NCBI RefSeq assembly: GCF_000003605.2
Contig: NW_003132364.1
Location: 113,218 to 158,825, forward strand
Direction of reading: 5' to 3'
DNA from: Saccoglossus kowalevskii
Taxonomy: Eukaryota; Hemichordata; Enteropneusta; Harrimaniidae
Length of the DNA stretch: 45,608 nt
Of the stretch, positions 1 through 11,427 are shown in pieces; the stretch's first letter is position 1, and each line of letters begins with the position of its first letter. The translations under genes were made by a program, and so were the position numbers. Under the pieces are notes generated by a model. The model ran no database searches and was not told the origin of the DNA. It worked only from the letters and a program-made list of their open reading frames with translations.

Positions 1-312
1 TTTATGTATTCAACTGGATATCAGTGTTCATGTATTCTACTGTATGTCAGTGTTTATGTATTCAACTGGATATCAGTGTTTATGTATTCAACTAGATGTC
101 AGTGTTCATGTATTCAACTGGATATCAGTGTTTATGTATTCAACTGGATATCAGTGTTAATGTATTCTACTGGATGTCAGTGTTTATGTATTCAACTGGA
201 TATCAGTATTTATGTATTCAACTGGATATCAGTGTTTATGTATTCTACTGGATGTCAGTGTTTATGTATTCTACTGAATGTCAGTGTTTATGTATTCAAC
301 TGGATGTCAGTG
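1..312. repeat. 26-bp minisatellite, 12 copies, truncated by window edge
   Basis: Exactly twelve 26-bp units fill positions 1-312 with no length change. The unit reads TTTATGTATTC, then AACTGGATATCAGTG. Copies differ mainly at two places: TCAACTG versus TCTACTG, and GGATATC versus GGATGTC. Since it starts at base 1 the array probably extends beyond the window. Each unit holds a short dyad, ACTG-GATAT-CAGT. The unit has no stop codon on the plus strand. With 26 not divisible by 3, the frames cycle through it and give 97-107 codon open frames at 4-389, which I do not regard as genes. Confidence 0.97.
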
Positions 313-1434
313 TCATCATCCAATTAGAATTTGAGCTATTGGAGAAAGACACATGCCTTACATACTATAAAATCAATTATTTTAGCTGATTTCATTATTT
401 TGGTATTTGATCGTTTTTGTCTAAGTTTAAAGATTTGTAGGTATATAGAATATTACTATAACGTAAGGTATCAATATAAAATATTAAATATATAACTTAT
501 CAATATAGAATATCAATATTGAGTATCGATATACGGAGTCATTGTAAAGTATCGATAGTGAGGCCCACCTCATATCGTTGCTGTGTGCGATATTCTGCCT
601 ACCTTATCCGATATGATGTTTGACACCCGACATCGACAAATACTTACAATCGGGCATGGACTTATATTTTTCTTTTTGCTTTATTGCTATTGACGGCGCC
701 CTCTGTCATTCAACTTCGAATAGCAACCGTATATCCCGTCATATTTACAGTAATTATGTTTCTAAAAGTTATTCGATGACGTAATATTACAACAAATCAA
801 TTTACGATTTGATAGAACAAACCAATTGGGTTCCACAATTTAGCTGTGGGCAGTTAAAATAATAGCTTGGTTATGAAATTATCGTTGCTATCGCTGAGAG
901 GGTTACGTGGTGTCAAAGGTTACTTGCTCCTACATGTCTGACCTTGCAGTATATGTATAATGTATTCACACCGAGTCAATATTGCATTACCATCTAAGTT
1001 GACAGTGTTTGACAGGAACATAAAATACTCATGAATTATTTATTAAATATGTAAGGATATTGAATGAGATCCCCAGCGTTTTGGCGCTAAATATAATATC
1101 GTGTTTTGAAAAGCAGTGTGGTGACGTTTTTTTTTTCTGCGAGTACGTATCATACTAGATGAATTTAGTTTGTCACGAACTTGGCATATGTCATCTTTCA
1201 TGATTTCATAAACCTACTTTGTATTCATCTGAAATATACAATTCCGATTACGTTTGACGTTATTGTTAAATCAGGACGCATCCGTCTAATATCATTAAAT
1301 GAAAATCAATTCTTTCCTAAAATAATTCGCTAGTATATTATTCTTGTTATCACAACTTCGTACACGTCATCTTTCTACAATAAATTTGTTCATATTTAGT
1401 TGCTTTATATGCATGTTTAATAATTGATGCAAAC
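313..1434. other. Non-coding stretch, no gene seen
   Basis: AT-rich unique-looking DNA. Positions 440-545 hold loosely repeated TATCAATAT/TATCGATA words. There is a T-run at 1127-1136. I see no open frame of note, RNA gene or transposon end. Confidence 0.6.
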
Positions 1435-2646
1435 TGTGTGCAGAGAGTGCACATAGTAGTACACGTTCTGTGTGCTGAGAGTGCACAAAGTAGTACACAT
1501 TCTGTGTGCAGAGAGTGCACATAGTAGTACACGTTCTGTGTGCAGAGAGTGCACATAGTAGTACACGTTCTGTGTGCAGAGAGTGCACACAGTAGTACAC
1601 GTTCTGTGTGCAGAGAGTGCACACAGTAGTACACGTTCTGTGTGCAGAGAGTGCACACAGTAGTACACGTTCTGTGTGCTGAGAGTGCACACAGTAGTAC
1701 ACGTTCCGTGTGCTGAGAGTGCACACAGTAGTGCACGTTCCGTGTGCAGAGAGTGCACACAGTAGTACACGTTCTGTGTGCTGAGAGTGCACACAGTAGT
1801 ACACGTTCCGTGTGCTGAGAGTGCACACAGTAGTACACGTTCTGTGTGCTGAGAGTGCACACAGTAGTACACGTTCTGTGTGCTGAGAGTGCACACAGTA
1901 GTACACGTTCTGTGTGCAGAGAGTGCACATAGTAGTACACGTTCTGTGTGCAGATAGTACACGTTCTGTGTGCAGAGAGTGTACATAGTAGTACACGTTC
2001 TGTGTGCAGAGAGTGCACATAGTAGTACACGTTCTGTGTGCAGAGAGTGCACATAGTAGTACACGTTCTGTGTACAGAGAGTGCACATAGTAGTACACGT
2101 TCTGTGTGCAGAGAGTGTACATAGTAGTACACGTTCTGTGTGCAGAGAGTGCACATAGTAGTACACGTTCTGTGTGCAGAGAGTGCACATAGTAGTACAC
2201 GTTCTGTGTGCAGAGAGTGTACATAGTAGTACACGTTCTGTGTGCAGAGAGTGCACACAGTAGTACACGTTCTGTGTGCAGAGAGTGCACACAGTAGTAC
2301 ACGTTCTGTGTGCAGAGAGTGCACATAGTAGTACACGTTCTGTGTGCAGAGAGTGCACATAGTAGTACACGTTCTGTGTGCAGAGAGTGTACATAGTAGT
2401 ATACGTTCTGTGTGCAGAGAGTGCACATAGTAGTACACGTTCTGTGTGCAGAGAGTGCACATAGTAGTACACGTTCTGTGTGCAGAAAGTGCACATAGTA
2501 GTACACGTTCTGTGTGCAGAGAGTGCACATAGTAGTACACGTTCTGTAAGCAGAGAGTGCACATAGTAGTACACGTTCTGTGTGCAGAGAGTGCACATAG
2601 TAGTACACGTTCTGTGTGCATAGAGTGCACATAGTGGTACACGTTG
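1435..2646. repeat. 34-bp minisatellite, 36 copies, hairpin in each unit
   Basis: Thirty-six units of 34 bp (TGTGTGCAGAGAGTGCACA, then YAGTAGTACACGTTC) run without interruption. One unit, 1945-1966, is 22 bp because of a 12-bp internal deletion; the arithmetic closes exactly at 2646. Variants are clustered. Copies 5-14 (about 1571-1910) carry GCACAC, often with GCTGAG. Flanking copies carry GCACAT, and a GTACAT variant recurs at about 1979, 2115, 2217 and 2387, which indicates local block duplication. Each unit contains GTGTGC, a 7-base loop and GCACAC (or the G:U-compatible GCACAT). The minus strand is stop-free in all three frames, giving 393-442 codon open frames (1350-2678) that are repeat translation, not a protein I recognise. 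Confidence 0.98.
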
Positions 2647-3829
2647 CGGAGTAAGCTACATAAAGGGTTACCTAACAAAGTATTTTGTCAATAATATAAC
2701 ACCCAATATAAAGTAGCTTTTATCCACATCGGGTCAATATGCCTATCGAATGGGCAATAAAGACGCCTTACCGGCTTTCCCGACTGCCATTCATGCGTGT
2801 CAATTAATCTTATCGGCAAGTTTTCATATCCTCAACAATTTTCACAACACTCAACTAGGTGACCCTGCCAAGGTTGTTGAATGTTCCGAACATTAAACAA
2901 TGGATAAACTCACTCATTCTCAGTGTTATGATTGGACAATTTTTTCCATATTTTTTTTTATCAAAATACCAAGTAAATGTTATCCTCTCTGGCACCAAAT
3001 GACTTAACACAACACGTAATCATTGCAATTAATCATAAAAAAATAATATGCAAAAAGCTGTTTTGGTCGACTAAAAGCTAATTGCCCATTTTTCTATCTG
3101 CTGTGTAACAAGGACACCTTCACATTATCCCAATGTGCTCTCATATTGGGTCAGTAAATATATGTGAAAATATTGACAGCAATTATTGTAATATATCATT
3201 TGTTTCTCTGCAATTTCTCAAGTTATCTTCCCAGCATAAAATATTCTGCCCTCTCGAGAATTCTAACTTTTTATTTGTAATACATTCTTCATTGAGCTGT
3301 TGAAAATGTCAATGACAGCAGTCTTTGCCAATACAGGACCGCAAAAACGCAATGATGTCTTCTTTTAAAGTATGATGATGTCTGGATAGATACCAAGCTT
3401 AGCTCATCGTCGACGTAAACTGTGTACTACGTGGACGTGATTCACGTATCATGACGTAGTTGGTAGATGTTATGACATTTGTTATGAGAGTCTCCAAACG
3501 TTACATGACTCAGTACTTCACCAAAACATTAAATACTGCTAAATTGAGAATGATTACATCTAGCAGGTATATAATAAAATGTATTCGACATCGTGGCATA
3601 ATTTATTTTACGATTGCTTTAATGCAGCCACACCAAAGACCTATTTGTTCTCTCATCAGTCGGAGTGATCGATGAAGACATCGGGATGTTCGCTCTAGTG
3701 ACCAATTTTACCGAAATGCTTTACCGTTACATGCCTCATACATACATCAAAGATCACAAAGAAAGGCACATTTGTCAAATCTCTCAGAAAAATGTTAAAT
3801 ACTATATCTTGAAAAAAAGACAAAAACGT
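2647..3829. other. Non-coding stretch, no gene seen
   Basis: AT-rich sequence with T-runs (2939-2960) and no recognisable exon, RNA gene or repeat. Open frames of 71-82 codons at 3460-3901 have no family resemblance and are of chance length. Confidence 0.55.
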
Positions 3830-3885
3830 GTATTTGTGTTTGTATGTATTTGTGTTTGTATGTATTTGTGTTTGTATGTATTTGT
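3830..3885. repeat. 16-bp tandem repeat, 3.5 copies
   Basis: GTATTTGTGTTTGTAT occurs at 3830-3845, 3846-3861 and 3862-3877, followed by a half copy, with no mismatches. The perfect identity suggests a recent expansion. Confidence 0.95.
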
Positions 3886-6153
3886 CAACTACAGTATATA
3901 AATGGGTTACACAATCACATACACATAAAGCTTAGCATCATGAAATGTAGGTCTCTGGGAAATGAACATATTGTATACACATATCTATCCAGTAATGTCA
4001 TTAGAAAACTGATTAATTTCCGAATTACCTCTAGGGAGTTGTGCTTTCCAGGGCTTCAATCATAATTACAGCTGGAGAAAAGAGGCATGGCTTCAGTCTT
4101 TGCACAACAAAATGAGATTTACGTTATGACAAACTTCGTACTCTGTGAGCTCCCATTTTGAAGGTTGAATGTCACATTTTTTCATGAAACAGCGCGGGTT
4201 ACACAGTATTTTTCCGGGTATTATATGTACAAATTGAATTACGGTTGCATTTACGAAATTCCGCGAATAACGTACATCAATCAAGACATTGTCATCGTAC
4301 AACTTTTCCTTCACAGCGGGAAACTTGGCAGATGGCAGCAATGTGACATGAATTCACCAAAAGCTCACAACGTCTCTCTATATATAAAGCATGTAACATA
4401 ACTAGCACAGAAAATTTCCAAGTTATGATTCCGACCGATATATTTTACTTTCTTGGGTGAATGGCACTATTCCATTGGGATTAGAAACAAACCGAAACTC
4501 GTGTCCGGTGATCGACAGGGATTAACCAATTGTTCGCTAAACCGGAGGACTGACTGTCGTGTGATGTATGTAGCAACATTGTAACAATTATTGTATATAT
4601 TGCAGATCATTTTACATGTTATACACATTTAGTAATAATCAACTTCGGAAAATTTACCTGCAGTTATTATTGATAAGAGACACACAGTTTACTCCATCTT
4701 GTGTTAGGAAAGAATATTTACCAGTATTATGCTTCAAAAAGGCTAAGCCGCGATCTCCACACATTAATCAATCTCTTGCCGCGATTGCAATTACCCCTGT
4801 ATATAACTAAAAATCGTTTTTTTTTCTCCCGGATATGAAAACAAAATCTTCAGTTAGATTTCAGCGCAGCGCCATGCTTCATTGAATGAATGTGACTAAG
4901 CTTGAATTCACATACAGCATGTTTGATCATCAGATAAAAACGAATAACAGGATGCACAATAATACTCTGGAAATTATGAAAAGTATTAAATGCATATACG
5001 TGAAATATAGAAGTTAAATTTACATATTTATGAATCAATGATTTTATGCATTAAAATTAGTAATTATACATAGGGTATTGTGCTTTATTAGACATGCATG
5101 GCTGTACTACTTCGACGCATTAGTTGCTACAAACCATCGTTTATAAGGGCTGTTGTGATCACGTAGCGAACTGACACATATCAACTTTTCCGATCAAAGT
5201 ACCCTCGTCCACGTTTTAATGAAATTTACAAATTGTCATCTAGAGTCATGTTTATAGCAATGTGGCCACACGTGCACGTCAATTTTTGCGACGATTAATG
5301 CTTTCACGTCTTATGTACTGTGATTAAGCATCTACTCAGGTCTACATTGTACATTCGAGTTTGACACCGTGAGAAGTGACAAGCAGTGTGCCATGACAGA
5401 AAAAAAACCTTGCTACATAAATCCTACATTTATTATTCCATATGCTACCTGTAGTATCATTTCATATGTGCAGTACACGCATGCATCCCATGATGCATTG
5501 CGATATGTTAGTATGATTATTCCCAGTAAGCTAGAGGAGTGTATTTTGGTAATTCTTATCAGGGATAGGGTTCCTTTTCCACAAAAAAAAAAATACCCGT
5601 AAAGAAACCGTAGTAACTTCAGTGTGCGTATTTCCGCTACATCAAGGTGAGCTATTCTCAAACAGGTTGTTTCATATTCGTTGAAAAAATGTCTTGAGGT
5701 GATTTGTGGGTTTTCGTGTCACGTGTGTTTCCGAGGACGTCATCCAAATTCACAATTGTTTTATGTTCTGTACGTAATTAGTGATGTCAAAATTAATAAT
5801 ATTATCCTATCATGTAACTACATGTAGTCGATATGCGCATATTTGGGCATGCACGACTGTTGAAGAAATTGCGAACAAGCGTATAACAGATGACTTAATT
5901 TACCTGAATATGACGTGTTCCAAAATGTTCTGGCCAATAATATACTTGCTGTAAACGCATGTATCATCCGGGCCGATTCGTTACATACGAGTACTGTATC
6001 GTGATATAAAACTGACACCCACGCGGTCTAGCGACAATTTATTTTAAGGGGGAATATAATACCGTTCTACAGTGACATTTTTTAAATACTGATTTCGAGA
6101 AGCGGCCTCTGTTTTTGCAACAATATGCTTCTGTCAACGATGAGTGCCAAGTG
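3886..6153. other. Non-coding stretch, no gene seen
   Basis: Several 60-80 codon frames occur on both strands (for example 4093-4401, 5369-5661, 5818-6018), but they overlap each other in opposite directions and match no family I know. One CACGTG E-box sits at 5269-5274 and another at 5720-5725. No other structure was seen. Confidence 0.5.
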
Positions 6154-6303
6154 GTCGGTACGCTTATAGATGTAGTGTGCTCTGTTAATGTCGGTACGCT
6201 TATAGATGTAGTGTGCTCTGTTAATGTCGGTACGCTTATAGATGTAGTGTGCTCTGTTAATGTCGGTACGCTTATAGATGTAGTGTGCGCCGTGTTAATG
6301 TCG
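6154..6303. repeat. 36-bp tandem repeat, about 4 copies
   Basis: Copies begin at 6154, 6190, 6226 and 6262. The unit starts GTCGGTACGCTTATAGATG and ends CTCTGTTAAT. The first three are nearly identical; the fourth has a diverged end. Because 36 is divisible by 3, the repeat stays open and encodes a 12-residue period (VGTLIDVVCSVN) in a 174-codon plus-strand frame at 6115-6639, and TSISVPTLTEHT on the minus strand (6039-6344). The non-repeat part of the 174-codon frame is very hydrophobic and AT-rich, resembles no protein I know, and is a length expected by chance. Confidence 0.93.
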
Positions 6304-6796
6304 ATGCGACAATCTGGCATTGCATGCATATTGGTAGAATACACCGTTCATATATATCAGCTTATACTACAAATTAGTATTTTGGTCGTCATGGTTACTA
6401 CCAAATACATATTTGAACTCATGACAATGGGACTACTTATAATGAAAATATTAATCAAGAAATTATTTATAATTCGTCCAATAATATATATTGCTGGAAT
6501 TTTTAATATTGTACTATTATTGTGTATACCGCGCGGGCAAAACTTGAATTCCATCCGCCAGGGATTTTTCAATTTCCAAGCGAAACAGATCCCCTCCGAT
6601 AAGTTGGCTTATTGGGACGTAGTTCTATTAACATATTAATAACGCCTTCACGTCGTTGTGGGTAGCAGGACTGTCAACTAGTAAGAACGGTGTTAGCAAT
6701 ATCAGGAGCATTTTGCTTTGCACAGCATATACAGCTAAATAGTTTTGTACTGGCAATAAATAAATGGGAGTTGGTCGTTTACCTTGACGACGGTAG

Positions 6797-6813
6797 CCAC
6801 GTGGTCACGTGAC
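6797..6813. promoter_or_regulatory. Paired palindromic E-boxes, second a CLEAR-type site
   Basis: CCACGTGG (6797-6804) and GTCACGTGAC (6804-6813) share one base. Both are perfect palindromes around CACGTG, the core bound by bHLH-zip factors. GTCACGTGAC is the consensus of the vertebrate TFEB/MITF CLEAR element. Binding by such a factor here is inference. No transcript start is evident within 300 bp. Confidence 0.5.
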
Positions 6814-9402
6814 CCGAAAGTTGTTGTTAAGAAAACGACTAAGAACATCTTAGATTCAGGATGAAGTAGACATACAATTATTTGATAATAAGTTTAAACA
6901 CATAGATACACCATCGTTCCTATTTAGTCATTTAATGCACTCTGAGACAAGTGATATCTCATAAAACAGTATAAGAACGCATAGACGCACATATAGTGAG
7001 AATCATTTGAACCTGATCAGATCTATCGGGCATGTATGCACTACAAATGAAATGATATGTGGATCGACAAAGCAGACAACCGGATAAATAAAATAATACA
7101 CAATGTATAATCCTTATTTGAATTTGAAAATGAGGATGCTATTTTGAAGTATGACGTTATCGACACGTGACTAGTCAACTGATCATAAAATGCGTCTATA
7201 TTGCACATTTGGTATCCACTTGCTTGTCTCTCTACCGCTCTTGAAAATCCAATTCCTTGAATTTAATCTTCGATAACAATAGTTTAACTGAACAAGGCAT
7301 TCTCTTAATAAAACGGATATATCTGACTTGATATTACCAAACTATCCCAGCGTCTGTTTTCTCCGCTTTGCTGTCATAAAGGGGATTCCAGAACATTTGC
7401 TATTTAATTCCTGTTCCGCCCACTATAAATTTGCATACCTCGACCTTTAGCCTCTGAAATACCCAATCATCTAAAACAAGATATCAGTAGCAAAGGACAC
7501 CCACTTAGATAATTATTAAATTACATGCCCATATTTGTCAACTGGCAGGTGATTCAAACACCAGAATTACGTAGACGATTAAATCAATGTACAGTTTTGT
7601 ACAATTAATGTAGTTGTAATGTTGTCTCGGGTGATAGATGAAAAGACTGGGTGATAGATGAGTCTTTTCGTTGTTTGAGTAAACTGTCTTTCACTGGCAC
7701 CCTTATCAGCAAAAGGAAGTTTTCTCGTTGTGAGATCGAGATGAATGGACTCGGTGTGCGGTATTTTGTCAGGGTTGCGTGTATCTGGTCAACCCATAAA
7801 GTTCTGCCTGACTGTTTCCAAACTGACCACGATAACTAAGTCACCAAACACGCATGCTGAACGACTTTCCGTCACGCAAGTAGCTACGCATTTTGCCAAA
7901 GTAGCAAGAGATAACGTTTTGAGAAAATGACGCAAAATCTCTATAAATGACGTAATAACTGGACACATTCATCAACCGATGTAGGGATTCTGACTCAAAT
8001 AGTCAAACGGCGTCGGCTCGGCCACAAACCTCCAGTCGAAGCATTGATTTCTCGAATACTCGACAGAAATTCAAAACAAAAACTGACGTTCCACCTTGCC
8101 ATTGTTAAACGTTCCGCTCATTGTGTTGCATATTCAATCGAAATATAGTACGGAGAAATAACCTAAAAACAAGACGAACGAACCGTATGTTTTTGAGTCT
8201 GTTTTTTAGTAGCAACGCGAATTATAGTTTTAAGATATGTCAAGAACGAATTACACAACCGCCGAAATCATGCGATTGTATCGGAATTAGTAAACCGACT
8301 GAAATCCCCAATAAAGATATGCTTTACACAGGAAGCGTTTTCGCATATATATATATATCGTGCCTACTATCTTATCGCTATTATATTATCGAATTCAGCG
8401 TTGCGGATACGGAGGTCGGGGTTTTACATATGTAACTATTTCTTAAAACCTTAATCCAGATATTAACAATGAAATGAAATAATCCAGTCGGACAACAGAT
8501 TATCCAGGAATCCTATTTAATATATCACTAATAATTGGAAAAAAAACATGTAGTTATTATTTCAATGTATGGGGATTGCTGCAAACACGGAACCATGTCC
8601 CAATATGCAAATTATTCATAGAATGATAGAATGAATGTAGTAACTCGTGACGAACAGATATATTGTGACACGTTTAGCTTTATCTACAAAAGCATTTTAC
8701 AGACACGAACACACTGATTGTACAACGCTATGAAAACAAAGGTACACATTTGTAATATACAATCTACTACGCGGATTCTGTTGCCGCATGTCCTCATTTG
8801 TAATGCCGTTTACGTGAATCCGACACCTAGTCGAACAATTTATCATATATTTGTAGTCGTCAAATAAATATTTATTTGAGGATAAGTGATCAAGGTAGTT
8901 TTTTTATTAGACACTACATAAATTTCAAACAAAATACAACAATTTGAACTATTCCGATACAAGTTTGTGTGTTAGGGTTATTTTTATTTTCAAAGAAATA
9001 ATAACAATCAGCATTTCCTATTATAGTATTTCAAGTCTGCAATAAATAAATACATGCTATCATGTCACCACTTTACAAATCAAATGTTGGTGTGAAAAAA
9101 TAATGGAAAGCGTTCATTTTCATTGATATGATCACTCATGCTGTGACATGTTGTATCTGTTTTATTTGTTACCAACAGCATAAATTAAAACTACATGACA
9201 AAAGTCAAAGGAACCTGATGATCTGTTTTTTATAGTAGTCAACTACCTAAATCAGTATTCGACTCATTTACATCATACGAAGAAAATCCTATTTGCGAGA
9301 CAAACAGACAATTACATGCATGAAAGCAGACCTGTCTATATGCTGGAATATGTAGATATTATTGGACAATTCATGGTGCTACGTGCAAATAAACAAGCTT
9401 CT

Positions 9403-9410
9403 TGACGTCA
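9403..9410. promoter_or_regulatory. CRE palindrome TGACGTCA
   Basis: Exact full-site cAMP response element (CREB/ATF bZIP consensus). It is an isolated site in AT-rich DNA and a motif match only. Confidence 0.4.
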
Positions 9411-11186
9411 TGCTCGTTAATTTGCATATATATATATAAATAACATAAATCAATTATAACCACGGTTAATAGTAACCGTATTTAAACTTGCTATTGTAAA
9501 CTTGTACTTTCTTCGAAAATCTTCTAATGTTACCCAGTAAACATTTTATATGACAACTAGCCGCAGTGCGACGATATAATCATTGCTTCTTTAATTGGTA
9601 GTAGGCATTTTCACGTTCGTTAATCGCATCATGTAAGTGAAAACTTTTTTACCTACATTGTCTACTCTAACGTATTAGCGGCTTATGCATGTGAGACATT
9701 TAAACGCCAGTTAGAATGAGGTAACTGTGTACTATAAGCAATCTCTGACAAAGAACTGTTTTCTTCTGATATTACATACAATAAGATACGTGTTATATGT
9801 GTTATAAACGACTTTTCATTAAATACTATGTCTCGTATAGTAATTTAAAATAATATACCACTGAGACATAAATGAATACTCTAAATCACCCATTGTATTG
9901 CAAAGCAATTTGCAGTTGTTAGTTTACTGCTTTAGGCAGGATATTTCTACCGGACAAACCTTTATTAGAAAAAATATCTACAACAAATCTGAATATCAAT
10001 AGCTAACCCTAATGTCCCTACTCGAGGTTAAATCTAAAAAAAAATAGAACGATATAAAAATGATAAAAATTAAAAAAATGTTCGTGTTTTATTTATATTC
10101 AATTTGCTTACGTATCGCTATTCAAGAAAATGCACGTGGTGCATTATGGGCGCAACCGAGCTTGGTTGTGTTATAGTTCATTGCTAATAGAACATAATTA
10201 AATTATTTTCAAACTTTAAAGTAAATCTGAAATAAAAACACGAACCATTGTTATTAAAATAACACTTAATGCAATAGGGATTGCAAATACTTCAATGCAA
10301 GATGAAATCTACGTATTAATATGTCTGTATAGTACAGCAGCAGGCTATTAGTCACAAATTTCTCAGATATTAAACTTCGCAAAATCATTTTTTTCTGACA
10401 TATTAAAAAGTATTTAGTTCCACGTGCCAGACTGACGAAGGTGGATACCAATTAAACATTAACATGAGTGGCGTCGTCGTATGAAAATTGTTTGAAAAAG
10501 CTTATTGCTTGTTTATGAATAAAATGAATGATATATTGTTGCGCGTCATAGAGATGACGTGTTGTGTATAGACACATACATAATATTTCATATTACGTGT
10601 TTCAACAATGTCTTGCGCTTCAATCAAATTATACGTATACAATGTAGTGTATAGCCATAACGTCAAAATATTGACTTTTGCGTACGTCAGTTTTTGTCAT
10701 GAATCACTTAAAAGTATTAGATCAATTCATAAACATACTTTTAGCTTTTACTCTAAATGCGGATTATTAAACAAACCGTAGTAAATAAACTTGTCCCGTC
10801 TATGCGCATGCGTAGCATCAGCCATACTGAAATAATAATTCAAACCGTTGCCAACATTCAGTACAGTCGTAATGCTGTCAATTACACGCGAGCATTGAAT
10901 GGCTATTATTTGATTTATTTTGTATTGCATGGATGTATTTCGCGTTCTTATCACTGACAGACGCCTTAGGCGAAATCGTTTGGGATTTCGTTCCGTACAC
11001 AATGAACATTATGTGAAACGAAGCTTTGGGCGTTGTTCATTTCAACTATTGCGCTGTATTATGCAGAGGATTTAGCGTTTGAAATATATCTACAATCCCC
11101 CATTTGCCAACTTAAACTATTTCCAGCGGCATTTCGCTGTTCTGCTACCCATCCATGAGAAGGGTATTAGCGTTGCGAGCCTTTCG

Positions 11187-11426
11187 ATTGGTTTATTGAT
11201 TTCATTTCTAATTCAATCAACCAATAAGACATCGGATTCAATCTAACACGCAACGCCGCAAGTTATTCGCTGCTTCGTTTTGACTTCGTCGAGTAATGTA
11301 AGCGTCATCGCTATTTCCAATATACAGTAGTATCGAGAATTGTGTTATTAAGTGTCTATTAGAGAAGGGCATCTTGTCTTTGAGTGTGGTTTATGTAATC
11401 GAATCAAAGTAAACACACCGATACGG
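11187..11426 (+). promoter_or_regulatory. Candidate promoter and non-coding first exon with strong donor
   Basis: Two CCAAT boxes face each other: ATTGG at 11187-11191 and CCAAT at 11221-11225. They lie inside an imperfect inverted repeat (ATTGGTT..GATT against AATCAACCAAT), a typical NF-Y promoter arrangement. The following 150 bp is richer in CpG than its surroundings. A splice donor of consensus quality, CGG|GTAAGTA, falls at 11426/11427. If transcribed to the right, 11250-11426 could be a 5' untranslated exon. No coding frame is evident. The call rests on motifs only. Confidence 0.25.
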
Positions 11427-11427
11427 G

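Larger units (their letters stand above)
6304..11150. other. Long AT-rich non-coding stretch
   Basis: No exon, RNA gene or transposon terminus was recognised. It contains short TA dinucleotide runs (8344-8358 and 9424-9438), several A/T homopolymers, E-boxes at 6798, 6806, 7164, 10133 and 10421, and a full CRE at 9403. The 104-codon frame at 8121-8435 and the 84-codon frame at 10748-11002 match nothing I know. Confidence 0.5.

Noticed and set aside
1350-2678. Three minus-strand open frames of 393-442 codons, Cys/Tyr/His-rich
   Set aside because: They are the three frames of one 34-bp tandem repeat whose minus strand lacks stop codons. The repeat length is not a multiple of three, and there is no unique coding sequence, promoter or splice context.
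6115-6639. 174-codon frame with 12-residue repeats and hydrophobic C-terminal part
   Set aside because: The repeat extends the frame, and the remaining 110 or so codons are a chance-length AT-rich run that gives hydrophobic residues. The opposite strand of the repeat is open too.
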